Assembly: GCF_025486315.1 (NCBI RefSeq)
Contig: NZ_JAOOPY010000018.1
Location: 1-64,000, forward strand
DNA: 64,000 nucleotides
From: Variovorax sp. N23
GTDB lineage: Bacteria > Pseudomonadota > Gammaproteobacteria > Burkholderiales > Burkholderiaceae_C
Direction: 5' to 3'
Part shown: positions 34,431 to 45,326 of the stretch, one piece after another
How positions within the stretch are numbered: the stretch's first letter is position 1
Layout of the letters: each line of letters starts with the position of its first letter
Notes under the pieces: model-generated
Database searches by the model: none
What the model was told of the DNA's origin: nothing
What the model saw: the letters and a program-made list of their open reading frames with translations, nothing else
Translations under genes and position numbers: made by a program

Positions 34431-35308
34431 TCGACTGGCCCTACCTCTTCGAGATCAGCCTGACCGGCGTCGCCAGCGGTGGTCTCTACGCCTTGGCCGC
34501 ACTGGCCTTCGTGCTGGTCTACAAGGCGACGCGCGTGGTGAACATCGCCATCGGCGAGATGCTGATGGTCGGCGCCTACCTGTTCTTCACCTTTGCAGCC
34601 AGCTTCGCGCTGCCGATCTGGATGGCGGTGATCGGCGCAGTCATCGGCACCGGGCTGCTGGGCGCCATCGTCGAGCGCACGATGATCCGGCCGCTGCTGG
34701 GCGAACCGCCGATCTCGGTGTTCATGGTGACGGTGGGGCTCGCGTCGATCCTGGTTGGTCTGGTGGAGATCATCTGGACCGCCGACCAGCGGCGCCTGCC
34801 CGAGTTCCTGCCCAAGGCGCCGATCATGGTCGGCGACGCGTTCCTCGCGCCCAAGGTGTTCTACGGCGCGCTGATCGCCGCGGTGCTGATCGGCGCGGTG
34901 CTGCTGGTGTTCCGCTTCTGGCGCGGCGGCGTGGCCCTGCGCGCCACGGCGTCGGACCAGGCGGCCGCGTACTCCATGGGCATCAACGTGCCGCGCGTGT
35001 TTTCGCTGGCATGGGTCGCGTCCGCGATGATCGCCTCGGTCGCCGGCATCATGGTCGGCGCCATCGGCGGCATCTCGTCGTCGATGGGCGTGTTCGGGCT
35101 GTCGGTGCTGGTGGTAGTGATCGTCGGCGGGCTCGACAGCGTGCTGGGCGCACTTGTCGGCGGGATCTTCATCGGGTTGATCGAGGCGCTGGCCGGTGCG
35201 TTCCTGGGCGGCGAGTACAAGCTGCTGGCGACCTTCATCGTGCTGGTGCTGGTCTTGATGGTGCGGCCCTATGGGTTGTTCGGCACGCATGAGATCGAGA
35301 GGCTGTGA
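34427..35308 (+). CDS. LivH-like ABC permease (second liv operon)
   Basis: A 293-residue inner-membrane permease with the LivH pattern: GVASGGLYALAALAFVLVYKATRVVNIAIGEM at the N-terminus, a docking loop ALRATASDQAAAYSMGI, and GGLDSVLGALVGGIFIGLIEAL near the C-terminus. It overlaps the ATPase gene by 4 bp. The next permease gene starts only 303 bp later because the 236-nt repeat element lies between them, which is unusual inside a liv operon. Confidence 0.9.
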   Translation: MIDWPYLFEISLTGVASGGLYALAALAFVLVYKATRVVNIAIGEMLMVGAYLFFTFAASFALPIWMAVIGAVIGTGLLGAIVERTMIRPLLGEPPISVFMVTVGLASILVGLVEIIWTADQRRLPEFLPKAPIMVGDAFLAPKVFYGALIAAVLIGAVLLVFRFWRGGVALRATASDQAAAYSMGINVPRVFSLAWVASAMIASVAGIMVGAIGGISSSMGVFGLSVLVVVIVGGLDSVLGALVGGIFIGLIEALAGAFLGGEYKLLATFIVLVLVLMVRPYGLFGTHEIERL

Positions 35309-35339
35309 GATGACACGCCTTCAACCTCATTCGGGGAGC

Positions 35340-35433
35340 GATCACGCCGACGGGGTACCTTGCTCCGCGAATGTCCCCCGCCCTTCGGGCTCCTCCTTTA
35401 TTTCGCTGCGCAAGGCACCCCATCGACGTGATC
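35340..35433 (-). repeat. Structured repeat unit B1 (23-bp stem, conserved loop), minus-oriented core
   Basis: The left arm 35340-35362 (GATCACGCCGACGGGGTACC onward) pairs with 35411-35433 (ends CGACGTGATC). Twenty of 23 pairs are Watson-Crick, and the other three become G-U pairs when read as minus-strand RNA, the strand in which the core has its standard orientation. The 48-nt loop has the core in reverse complement: TCCGCGAATGTCCCCC, a CCCTTCGGG mini-hairpin, CTCCTCCTT and ATTTCGCTGC. It is the first half of the 236-nt element between two permease genes. Confidence 0.85.
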
Positions 35434-35481
35434 GGGACGCGCAGGTAGTGCTCGACGGTTGCCCACCTCGAACGTGTCCAC

Positions 35482-35575
35482 GTGTGCAGGGTATCGGGTG
35501 CTCCCCGCAGCGAAATAAAGGAGGAGCCGAAGGCGGGGGACATTCGCGGAGGGGAGTACCCGGTGGCCTGCACAC
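35482..35575 (+). repeat. Structured repeat unit B2 (25-bp stem, conserved loop), plus-oriented core
   Basis: The left arm 35482-35506 (starts GTGTGCAGG, ends CTCCCC) pairs with 35551-35575 (starts GGGGAG, ends CCTGCACAC). Twenty-one of 25 pairs are Watson-Crick, three are G-U in the plus-strand RNA, and one is a mismatch. The 44-nt loop carries GCAGCGAAAT, AAGGAGGAG, GCCGAAGGC and GGGGGACATTCGCGGA. A 48-nt spacer separates it from B1. Both units together span 35340-35575 and fill most of the 303-bp gap (35309-35611), in which nothing else is recognisable. Confidence 0.85.
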
Positions 35576-35611
35576 GCGTCACGGACTAGAACGTGAACAG
35601 AGAGGCACCCC

Positions 35612-36649
35612 ATGCGTATAGGCACCCTCAAAGAAAGCTACACCGCCGACGCCGCGCTGTTCGACTCGCGCACCCAGAAGGTCTGGCTCGCCATCGGCGC
35701 CGCGTTGCTGCTGCTCTTCCCCTTCATCGCCAGCGACTACTGGCTCTACCTCGCCTGCCTCGTCGCCATCAACGTGGCGAGCGCGACGGGCCTCAACATC
35801 CTCACCGGCTACACCGGCCTGGTCAGCCTCGGCCAGGCCGCCTTCATGGGCCTCGGCGCATACACGGTGGCGATCCTGGAGACGCGCCTCGGCACCCCCT
35901 TCCTGCTGAACCTGCTGACCGGCGGTGTGGTCGCGATGCTGGGTGGCCTGGTGGTCGGCATTCCGTCATTGCGCGTGAAAGGCCTGTACCTGGCCATCGC
36001 CACCATCGCCGCGTCGTTCATCACGCACTTCCTCTTCGCCAACCTCAAGCTCACCGGCGGCACCAGCGGCCTCTCGCTGCCGCCCGCGACCTTGTTCGGC
36101 ATGGCGCTCGATACGTCGTTCCGCCTCTACTGGCTGATCGTGCCCGTCATGATCCTGATGGTGCTGGGCGCGGCCAACCTGTTCCGCACCCGCGTGGGCC
36201 GCGCCTTCATCGCGATCCGTGACCGCGACATCTCAGCCGAGGTGCTGGGCATCCCGCTGCTGCGCTACAAGCTGCTGTCCTTCGGCCTCTCGTCCTTCTA
36301 CGCCGGCGTGGCGGGTGGGCTGTGGGCCTACTTCTTCCGTGTGGTCACGCCGGAGAGCTTTCCGCTGCTGATGTCGATCTTCTTCCTCGCCGCAATCATC
36401 GTCGGCGGCATGGGCTCGATCCTCGGCGGCATTTTCGGTGCGGTGTTCATGACCATGGTGCCCGAGCTGCTCAAGCTCATCGTTGACGTCCTGCCGGGCG
36501 GCACCGAGATGACGGTGTTCCTGTCACCGGTGCGCACCGTCGTCTTTGGCCTTCTCATTGTCGGATTTCTGGTGTTCGAGCCGCACGGGCTCGCAGAAGT
36601 GTGGCGGCGCACGCGCCGCTTCTTTCATCTATGGCCGTTCAGAAACTAG
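35612..36649 (+). CDS. LivM-like ABC permease (second liv operon)
   Basis: A 345-residue permease of the LivM branch, longer than the 292-residue paralogue in the first liv operon because of an N-terminal extension (MRIGTLKESYTADAALFDSR) before the first span. Conserved parts include NVASATGLNILTGYTGLVSLGQAAFMGLG, the loop IAIRDRDISAEVLGIPLLRYK and IIVGGMGSILGGIFGA. The ATG at 35612 follows an AGAGAGG-like ribosome site. It is separated from LivH by the repeat element and followed 14 bp later by the binding-protein gene. Confidence 0.9.
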   Translation: MRIGTLKESYTADAALFDSRTQKVWLAIGAALLLLFPFIASDYWLYLACLVAINVASATGLNILTGYTGLVSLGQAAFMGLGAYTVAILETRLGTPFLLNLLTGGVVAMLGGLVVGIPSLRVKGLYLAIATIAASFITHFLFANLKLTGGTSGLSLPPATLFGMALDTSFRLYWLIVPVMILMVLGAANLFRTRVGRAFIAIRDRDISAEVLGIPLLRYKLLSFGLSSFYAGVAGGLWAYFFRVVTPESFPLLMSIFFLAAIIVGGMGSILGGIFGAVFMTMVPELLKLIVDVLPGGTEMTVFLSPVRTVVFGLLIVGFLVFEPHGLAEVWRRTRRFFHLWPFRN

Positions 36650-36663
36650 ACCAGGAGACAAGC

Positions 36664-37848
36664 ATGAAGAAGACACCCAGGCTCTCGCCCCAACGCCGCG
36701 CCCTGCTGCTTGCAGCGGGGCTGGCCTTGGCCGCGCCCTTCGCCCATTCGCAGGCCAACGAAGACATCGTCATCGGCGGCTCGATCCCGATGACCGGCGT
36801 ATTCGCCTTCGCGGGCATCGGCATCAACGCCGGCATGGCCGACTACGTGAAGATCGTGAACGACGCCGGCGGCATCAAGGGCCGCAAGCTTCGCTACGTG
36901 CCGGAGGACACCGGCTACAAGGTCGACGTGTCGGTCGCGGCCTTCAAGAAGATCACGAGCCAGAACAAGGTCAACCTCTACTACGGCGACTCGACCGGCT
37001 TCTCGAAGACGATCAACCCCGAACTCGACCGCAACGGCCAGATCCTGATGGCCGGCGCGTCCTTCGCGACGGAGCTCAACGACCCGGCCAAGTACCCGAA
37101 CCAGTTCCTGGTCGGCCCCGACTACACCGAGCAGATCGGCATCCTGCTGCGCCACATCGCGAAGGAAAAGCCGGGCGCCAAGGTGGCCTTCGTGTACTCC
37201 GACTCCGAGTTCGGCCGCGACCCGATCGAGGCCAGCGAAGCCGCCGCCAAGAAGCTCGGCCTGTCGGTGCCGATCAAGCTGATGACGCCGCCGGGCAGCG
37301 TCGACGTGTCGACCGAGGTCATCAAGCTGCGACGTGCCGCGCCCGACTACACGATCTTCCACGGCTACGTGCTGGCACCGATTCCGGAGTTCGTGCAGCA
37401 GGGCAAGCAGATGGGCATGACCAGTAAATGGATGGGCACGTTCTGGACCATGGACAGCTCGACCGTGATGAAGATGGGCGAAGGCGCCGACGGCTTCATG
37501 GGCGTGATGCCCTACCGCTACTACTACGACACCTCGGCCAAGTCGCCGATGCTCGAGAAGATCCGCGCGATGCGCCCCGAGTACCAGAGCACGGCCTACA
37601 CGCAGGGATTCCTCACCGCGATGCTCTTCACCGAGGCCGCCAAACGGACGCTCGATGCCGGCAAGCCGCTGGACGGCAAGAACCTGAAGGCTGCGCTCAA
37701 CACCATCAAGGATTTCGACACCGGCGGCCTGATCGGCACGCCGATCACCATCAGCGGCAACTCGATCCCGGTGGGCCGCGTCTACAAGGCCGACATGAAG
37801 GCGCAGAAGATGGTGCCCGCGTCCGACTGGATCAACCTGAGCAAGTAG
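36664..37848 (+). CDS. ABC transporter periplasmic binding protein (second liv operon)
   Basis: A 394-residue periplasmic receptor. The Sec signal peptide (MKKTPRLSPQRRALLLAAGL, then ALAAPFAHSQA) ends near residue 31. The mature part begins IVIGGSIPMTGVFAFAGIGI and contains DYVKIVNDAGGIKGRKL, both standard for leucine-binding-like type I receptors. It lies between LivM (14 bp before) and LivF (4 bp after). Ligand unknown; the downstream acyl-CoA ligase and the divergent beta-oxidation genes suggest a carboxylic acid. Confidence 0.9.
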   Translation: MKKTPRLSPQRRALLLAAGLALAAPFAHSQANEDIVIGGSIPMTGVFAFAGIGINAGMADYVKIVNDAGGIKGRKLRYVPEDTGYKVDVSVAAFKKITSQNKVNLYYGDSTGFSKTINPELDRNGQILMAGASFATELNDPAKYPNQFLVGPDYTEQIGILLRHIAKEKPGAKVAFVYSDSEFGRDPIEASEAAAKKLGLSVPIKLMTPPGSVDVSTEVIKLRRAAPDYTIFHGYVLAPIPEFVQQGKQMGMTSKWMGTFWTMDSSTVMKMGEGADGFMGVMPYRYYYDTSAKSPMLEKIRAMRPEYQSTAYTQGFLTAMLFTEAAKRTLDAGKPLDGKNLKAALNTIKDFDTGGLIGTPITISGNSIPVGRVYKADMKAQKMVPASDWINLSK

Positions 37849-37852
37849 GCCG

Positions 37853-38680
37853 ATGGAAGCAGGCGCGGTCATGGCGGGCGAGATCGTCCTCGGTGTGAAC
37901 AACATCGAAGTCGTCTACAACAAGGTGGTGCAGGTGCTGCGCGGCCTGTCGCTGGCCGTGCCGCGCGGCGAGATCGTCGCGCTGCTGGGCAGCAACGGCG
38001 CGGGCAAGTCGACCACGCTGAAGGCGATCTCGGGCCTGCTCGCGCTGGAAGACGGCGAGGTCGAGGCCGGCCGCATCGAGTTCAACGGGCGCAGCACGGC
38101 CGACCGGCTGCCGCAGCAGCTGGTGCGCGACGGGCTCAGCCATGTGATGGAAGGCCGCCGCGTTTTCGAGGACCTGACGATCGAGGAGAACCTGGTCGCC
38201 GCGACCTACGCGCTGACCGGCCGCAAGGATGCCAGGCCCGACTTCGACGCGGTGTACAGCTACTTCCCCCGCCTGCACGAGCGCCGCAAGGGCCTGGCCG
38301 GCTATCTCTCCGGTGGCGAGCAGCAGATGCTGGCCATCGGCCGCGCGCTGGTCGCGCAGCCGCAACTCATCCTGCTCGACGAACCCTCGCTGGGCCTCTC
38401 GCCCAAGCTGGTCGAGGACATCTTCACCATCATCGCGCGCATCAATGCGGAGCGCGGCGTGTCGATGCTGCTGGTGGAACAGAACGCGACCGTCGCGCTG
38501 GCCGTGGCGCATCGCGGCTACATCATGGAGAACGGCAAGATCGTGATCGACGGCAGCGCGGAGCGGCTCGCGTCGGACCCCGACGTGCGGGAGTTCTACC
38601 TGGGCGTGGGCGGCAGCGGCGAGGCGCGCAGCTTCAAGGCCATCAAGCACTACAAGCGGCGCAAGCGGTGGCTGTCATGA
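37853..38680 (+). CDS. LivF-like ABC transporter ATPase (second liv operon)
   Basis: A 275-residue ATPase with Walker A GSNGAGKST, signature LSGGEQQML, Walker B LILLDEPSLGLSP and the EQNATVALAVAHRGYIMENG stretch diagnostic of LivF. An in-frame ATG at 37871 (MAGEIV) is an alternative start. The C-terminus has a basic extension (AIKHYKRRKRW) beyond the usual LivF end, also common in operons of this type. It overlaps the ligase gene by 4 bp (ATGA). Confidence 0.9.
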   Translation: MEAGAVMAGEIVLGVNNIEVVYNKVVQVLRGLSLAVPRGEIVALLGSNGAGKSTTLKAISGLLALEDGEVEAGRIEFNGRSTADRLPQQLVRDGLSHVMEGRRVFEDLTIEENLVAATYALTGRKDARPDFDAVYSYFPRLHERRKGLAGYLSGGEQQMLAIGRALVAQPQLILLDEPSLGLSPKLVEDIFTIIARINAERGVSMLLVEQNATVALAVAHRGYIMENGKIVIDGSAERLASDPDVREFYLGVGGSGEARSFKAIKHYKRRKRWLS

Positions 38681-40497
38681 ACGTCACCCTCCCCGATCTC
38701 ACCCTGCCGCAGATGCTGCGCGAGCAGGCGCGGCGCACGCCCGCCAAGGTCGCGATCCGGCAAAAGGACTTCGGCATCTGGAAGCCGCTGAGCTGGCAGG
38801 CCTATGCCGATCGCGCGATGCACGTCGGGCTCGGCCTGCGCGCGATCGGGCTCGCGGCCGGCGGCCATGTCGGCGTGCTGTCGGAGAACCGCACCGAGTG
38901 GGTCCTGGCGCAGATGGGCACCGGCCTGGTCGGTGGCGTGACCGTCGGCGTCTACCCGACCAGCCCGGCGAGCGAAGTCGCGTACGTGGTCGGCCATGCT
39001 GACATCGAAGTGATCGTGTGCGAAGACCAGGAGCAAACCGACAAGGTGATCGAGTCGCTCGACGGGCTGCCGCGCCTGCGCCGCATCGTCGTGATCGAGA
39101 CCAAGGGCCTGCGCAACCTGGCGCCGGCGCATCGCGACAAGGTGACGACCTTCGCCGAGGTCGAGCGGCTCGGTGCCGCGTCGGCCGTGCAAGGCGGCGG
39201 TGCGCTGGTCGACGCGGCGCTCGCCGCGCAGACGCTCGACGACATCGGGCTGATGATCTACACCTCGGGGTCGACCGGCAAGCCCAAGGGCGCGATGCTG
39301 TCGTACCGCAACATCCGCGGCGTGGTGCCGGGCATCGTCGACCGGCTCGGCCTCGACGCCGACACCACGCACCTGTCGTACCTGCCGCTGTGCCACGTGG
39401 CCGAGCAGATGCTGACGGCCTTCGTACCGGTGTACCTCGGCTCGCAGGTGAATTTCGGCGAATCGATCCGCACCGTGCAGGAAGACCTGCGCGAGGTCGC
39501 GCCCAGCATCTTCCTCGGTGTGCCGCGCATCTGGGAGAAGCTGCACGCGTCGATCAGCATCAAGCTGCAGGAGACCGGCCGCCTGCAGCGCGCGCTGTTC
39601 GACGGCGCCTGGAAGCGCTGCGAGACACTTGCCGCCCGGCCGCGCGCGGAATGGTCACTGACCGACCGCATCGCGCACGCTGCGAGCTACTGGCTGGTGC
39701 TGCGCGCGCTGCAGAACTTCATCGGCCTGCGCCGCGTGAAGGTCGCGCTGACCGGCGCGGCGCCGATTCCGCCGGACGTGGTGCGCTTCTTTCGCACGCT
39801 GGGCGTGCCGCTGGTCGAGGTGTACGGCTTGACCGAATCGAGCGGCATGGTCACCGGCCACCGGCCCGTCGATGTGGTGGTCGGCACCGTCGGCCCGCCG
39901 ACGCTGGGCGTGGAACATCGCGTGGCCGACAACGGCGAGCTGCTGCTGCGCGGCGACATGGTCTTCGCCGGCTACTACAAGAACGACGAGGCCACGACGC
40001 AATCGATCCGCGACGGCTGGCTGCACACCGGCGACGTGGTGCGGCAGGAGCCGAACGGCCACCTGCGCATCGTCGACCGGCTCAAGGACATCATGATCAC
40101 CGCCGGCGGCAAGAACCTCACGCCCTCGGAGATCGAGAACACCATGAAGGGCAGCCCCTACATCAAGGAATGCGTGATCGTGGCCGAGGGCCGCAAGTTC
40201 GTCGGCGCGCTGATCCAGATCGACTACGAGACGGTCGGCAAGTGGGCCGAGGCGCAGCGCATTCCCTTCACGAACTTCCGCTCGCTCACCGAGCATGCCG
40301 ACGTGCTGAAGCTGATCGGCGACGAGGTGGTGCGAGGCAACGGCAGGCTGGCGCAGGTGTCGCACATCCGCCGCTTCCACCTGCTCGCCAAGGAACTGGA
40401 CCACGACGACGGCGACGTCACCGCGACCATGAAGGTGCGGCGCTCGGCCATCTACAGGAGCTACGCGGCCGAGATCGAGCGGCTCTACGTCGGCTGA
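38677..40497 (+). CDS. AMP-dependent acyl-CoA synthetase (long-chain FadD15-like)
   Basis: A 606-residue adenylate-forming ligase that activates a carboxylic acid to its CoA thioester at the cost of ATP. The P-loop-like motif MIYTSGSTGKPKGAML is present, as are VYGLTESSG, the hinge DGWLHTGDVV and RLKDIMITAGGKNLTPSEIE. The catalytic Lys would lie near the C-terminus in the GRLAQVSHIRRF region, where the usual Lys is not obvious. Coupled to the liv genes by an ATGA overlap, it probably traps the imported acid as CoA ester for the divergent crotonase/thiolase pair. Confidence 0.9.
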   Translation: MNVTLPDLTLPQMLREQARRTPAKVAIRQKDFGIWKPLSWQAYADRAMHVGLGLRAIGLAAGGHVGVLSENRTEWVLAQMGTGLVGGVTVGVYPTSPASEVAYVVGHADIEVIVCEDQEQTDKVIESLDGLPRLRRIVVIETKGLRNLAPAHRDKVTTFAEVERLGAASAVQGGGALVDAALAAQTLDDIGLMIYTSGSTGKPKGAMLSYRNIRGVVPGIVDRLGLDADTTHLSYLPLCHVAEQMLTAFVPVYLGSQVNFGESIRTVQEDLREVAPSIFLGVPRIWEKLHASISIKLQETGRLQRALFDGAWKRCETLAARPRAEWSLTDRIAHAASYWLVLRALQNFIGLRRVKVALTGAAPIPPDVVRFFRTLGVPLVEVYGLTESSGMVTGHRPVDVVVGTVGPPTLGVEHRVADNGELLLRGDMVFAGYYKNDEATTQSIRDGWLHTGDVVRQEPNGHLRIVDRLKDIMITAGGKNLTPSEIENTMKGSPYIKECVIVAEGRKFVGALIQIDYETVGKWAEAQRIPFTNFRSLTEHADVLKLIGDEVVRGNGRLAQVSHIRRFHLLAKELDHDDGDVTATMKVRRSAIYRSYAAEIERLYVG

Positions 40498-40515
40498 TCA
40501 GGCCGGCCGCGGGGC

Positions 40516-40853
40516 TCAGTCGCCGCGCGTGGCGGGGCGGGCCCGGACGTCGGTCACCTCCCCCACGTCGCCCAGGGCGACCGGGCTGCGCGCGGATTCG
40601 CCGCGGGCACGGGCACTGACCACGTCGGCCGCGGTCGGCTCGTCCGGGCGCTGCGCCGCGCGGAAGCGGTCGAAACCGCTGCGCGGATTGAAGCGCATGA
40701 CCCACGGCGTGACCGGCTGGCCGGTGAGGCGCGCCCAGCCGTAGCGCAGGCCCCAGAAGGCCGCCAGCAGCAGCACCGCCACGGCCAGGCTGGCCGCGAA
40801 AACCAGCCCCAGGCAGAAGAGGATGAAGCGGAGGATGAAATTCATCATCGGCA

Positions 40854-40854
<1 letters not shown>
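40516..40854 (-). CDS. Small single-span membrane protein coupled to clpB
   Basis: A 112-residue protein not assigned to a family. The N-terminal third is one or two closely spaced membrane spans (FILRFILFCLGLVFAASL, then AVLLLAAFWGLRYGW). The rest is soluble, rich in Arg and Ala, and probably disordered at the end (SARARGESARSPVALGD). The start codon overlaps the clpB stop (TAATG), so translation is coupled to clpB and it should be heat-inducible with it. Later ATGs at 40848 and 40845 are alternative starts. Function unknown. Confidence 0.65.
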
Positions 40855-43475
<2,621 letters not shown>

Positions 43476-43495
43476 GGTGTGTGATTCCTGCATTC

Positions 43496-43524
43496 AAAAT
43501 AGGACTGTTCGCGCACCGTTCAAG
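43496..43524 (-). promoter_or_regulatory. Sigma-32 (heat-shock) type promoter of clpB
   Basis: On the minus strand CTTGAAC (43518-43524) is followed after 14 bp by CCTATTTT (43496-43503), close to the sigma-32 consensus CTTGAAA-N13/14-CCCCATNT. The predicted transcript starts about 14 nt before the clpB ATG at 43475 and contains a CAGGAA ribosome site. Confidence 0.8.
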
Positions 43525-43592
43525 AGCACGAACAAAATCAGGCACGGCTATTGCAGCCGTCGCCCACTTACCTCATTGGATTGGAGTCGATC

Positions 43593-44591
43593 ATGGTTCT
43601 TTCAACGCAGCGTGTTCAACCGGCCCGCCGGGCGCTGACGCTCGGCCTCTTTGTAGCGGCCCTGGGCCTGTCGGGCTTTGCGCAAGCGCAAGGCAACGGC
43701 ACGCCGATCCGGCTGCTGGTGGGCTTCCCCGCCGGTGCCGGCAGCGACGCCATCGCACGCGCACTCGGCGAAAAGCTCAAGGACGAACTGGGCGCTCCCG
43801 TGGTGGTCGAGAACCGCGCCGGTGCCGGCGGCCAGATCGCCGCCCAGGCCCTGAAGGCCGCGCCGGCCGACGGCCACACGCTGTTCCTGACGCACGACCA
43901 CAGCATCTCCATCCTGCCGCAGGTCGTCAAGAACCCGGGCTTCAACCCCGCTGCCGACTTCGTGCCCGTGGCCGGCTTCGCCACCTTCGCCAACGTGCTG
44001 GCCGTGTCCGGCGGCACGCCGGCCAAGACCATGGACGACTACGTGAAGTGGGTGCAAACCCAGCGCGGCGGCAAGGAAACCATTGGTGTGCCGGCCCCCG
44101 GCTCGATCCCCGAGTTCCTGGTCAAGCTGATCGGCGAGAAGTACAAGCTCGACCTGCAGGCCGCCCCCTACCGCGGCAGCGCCCCGATGACGGCCGACAT
44201 GCTGGGCAACCAGATCACCGCCGGCATCGCCTCGGTGCCCGACTTCATCGAGAACCACAAGGCCGGCAAGGTGCACATCGTGGCCGTCATCGGCGCCAAG
44301 CGCCAGCCGCTGCTGCCGCAGATCCCGACCTTCACCGAGCTGGGCTTCGCGAACCTGGACGACTACCCCTATTACGGCGTGTTCGCGCCGGTGGGCACGC
44401 CCCAGCCGATGATCGACAAGTTCGGCACCGCGCTGCAGAAGGTGCTGGCCATGCCCGACGTGAAGAAGAAGCTGACCGACATGGGCCTGAACGTCGCGTA
44501 CGAATCGCAAGGCCAGTTCGCCGGCCGCGTGCGCACCTACACCAGCGCCTGGGAAAAGATCATCCAAGCCAGCGGATTCAAGCCCCAGTAG
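43593..44591 (+). CDS. Bug-family (TctC-like) periplasmic receptor
   Basis: A 332-residue orphan Bug receptor. The signal peptide ends at about GFAQAQ (residue 31). The mature part starts PIRLLVGFPAGAGSDAIARAL, with VENRAGAGGQIAAQALK following, both standard for the family. The start at 43593 is chosen over an upstream ATG at 43551 because it gives the normal signal peptide and is preceded by a GGAG motif. It sits between moaE and clpB, divergent from clpB and convergent with moaE, without any transporter genes; its ligand is unknown. Confidence 0.9.
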   Translation: MVLSTQRVQPARRALTLGLFVAALGLSGFAQAQGNGTPIRLLVGFPAGAGSDAIARALGEKLKDELGAPVVVENRAGAGGQIAAQALKAAPADGHTLFLTHDHSISILPQVVKNPGFNPAADFVPVAGFATFANVLAVSGGTPAKTMDDYVKWVQTQRGGKETIGVPAPGSIPEFLVKLIGEKYKLDLQAAPYRGSAPMTADMLGNQITAGIASVPDFIENHKAGKVHIVAVIGAKRQPLLPQIPTFTELGFANLDDYPYYGVFAPVGTPQPMIDKFGTALQKVLAMPDVKKKLTDMGLNVAYESQGQFAGRVRTYTSAWEKIIQASGFKPQ

Positions 44592-44596
44592 ACGCT

Positions 44597-45157
44597 TCAG
44601 GCGTTCGGGGCATCGATGCCCCAGCGCGCCAGGGCCGCGTCGTCCGCGACGCGTGCATCGACCCAACGGGCGCCTTCGGGCGTCCGTTCCTTTTTCCAGA
44701 ACGGCGCCTGCGTCTTGAGGTAGTCCATCAGGAACTCGCAGGCCTGGAAACTCTGGCCCCGGTGCGCCGAGACCACGGCGACCATCATGATCTGGTCGAG
44801 CGGCTGCAGCAGGCCGACGCGGTGCACCACGCGCGCGCCGAGGATGTCGAAGCGGCGGTGCGCCTCGTCGATCATGGCCTCGATGGCCTTCTCGGTCATC
44901 CCCGGGTAATGCTCGAGCTCCATCGAGGTGATGGTGCTGCTGCCGTCTTTCGCCGCCGGGCCGCCCCAAGGCGAAAGCACCCCCTCGGGGGGCAGCGAGG
45001 ACACGTCAGTGCCGAGCGTGGGGGCACTATTTCTGTCGCGCACGGTGCCGATGAAGCTGCAGACGGCACCCACGCGCGTGTCGCCGGCGCGCAGCGCGGC
45101 GATCTCGTGCTGCAGGTCGAAGTCGTCGGTCTGGATGGCAACGCGGGGGCTGGTCAT
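44597..45157 (-). CDS. moaE: Molybdopterin synthase catalytic subunit MoaE with a 27-residue insert
   Basis: This 186-residue enzyme, with thiocarboxylated MoaD, turns cyclic pyranopterin monophosphate into molybdopterin. Core features are present: SFIGTVRDRN, LEHYPGMTEKAI, VVHRVGLLQPLDQI, AHRGQSFQACEFLMDYLKTQAPFWKKE. Family members are about 150 residues. The excess is a 27-residue insert, residues 45-71 (starts APTLGTDVSS, ends GGPAAKD), encoded exactly by the 81-nt repeat at 44945-45025. It lies in the loop between the first beta strand region and LELEHYPGM, a tolerant position. Activity is probably kept. It is separated from moaD by a plus-strand gene. Confidence 0.92.
   Translation of the reverse strand: MTSPRVAIQTDDFDLQHEIAALRAGDTRVGAVCSFIGTVRDRNSAPTLGTDVSSLPPEGVLSPWGGPAAKDGSSTITSMELEHYPGMTEKAIEAMIDEAHRRFDILGARVVHRVGLLQPLDQIMMVAVVSAHRGQSFQACEFLMDYLKTQAPFWKKERTPEGARWVDARVADDAALARWGIDAPNA
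44945..45025. repeat. 81-nt structured repeat inserted in frame in moaE
   Basis: It begins with an 8-bp stem CTTTCGCC (44947-44954)/GGCGAAAG (44970-44977), then a CCCC-TCG-GGGG hairpin, then GCAGCGAGGACACG and GTGCCGAGCGTGGGGGC. The element is closely similar to the one at 49038-49118 in thrC, lies in the same orientation, and is read in the same frame. The stem differs between the copies by a compensated pair: C-G here, T-A there. Confidence 0.9.
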
Positions 45158-45269
45158 CGTCGAATTGTGGCATCGCGATAGACTCCGGTCATGCCCTCCT
45201 GCACTTCGCATTCCCTCTCGCCTTCAACCGAAGGCCGGGGCTGCGTGCGCCGGAACGGCAAAGCCAAAA

Positions 45270-45326
45270 AACCACAGCTCGTCTGACCGGAGCTGCGGTT
45301 CCGTCGTCGGATGAGCGACGGAACCG
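45270..45326 (+). promoter_or_regulatory. Overlapping, mutually exclusive hairpins before the DHDPS-like gene
   Basis: Hairpin 1: AACCACAGCTC (45270-45280) with GAGCTGCGGTT (45290-45300), one mismatch. Hairpin 2: CGGTTCCGTCG (45296-45306) with CGACGGAACCG (45316-45326), perfect. They share bases 45296-45300, so only one can form at a time, as in attenuators or riboswitch switching helices. The region lies 80-135 bp before the GTG start at 45406. It matches no riboswitch class I know; it could also be a decayed mobile-element end. Confidence 0.55.

Noticed and set aside
43476-43493. Upstream ATG (43493) as the clpB start
   Set aside because: It lies upstream of the predicted transcription start from the sigma-32 promoter and would add six atypical residues.
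44597-45157. moaE as a frameshifted or broken gene because of its extra length
   Set aside because: The extra segment is exactly 27 codons, open in frame, and the flanking MoaE motifs are intact.
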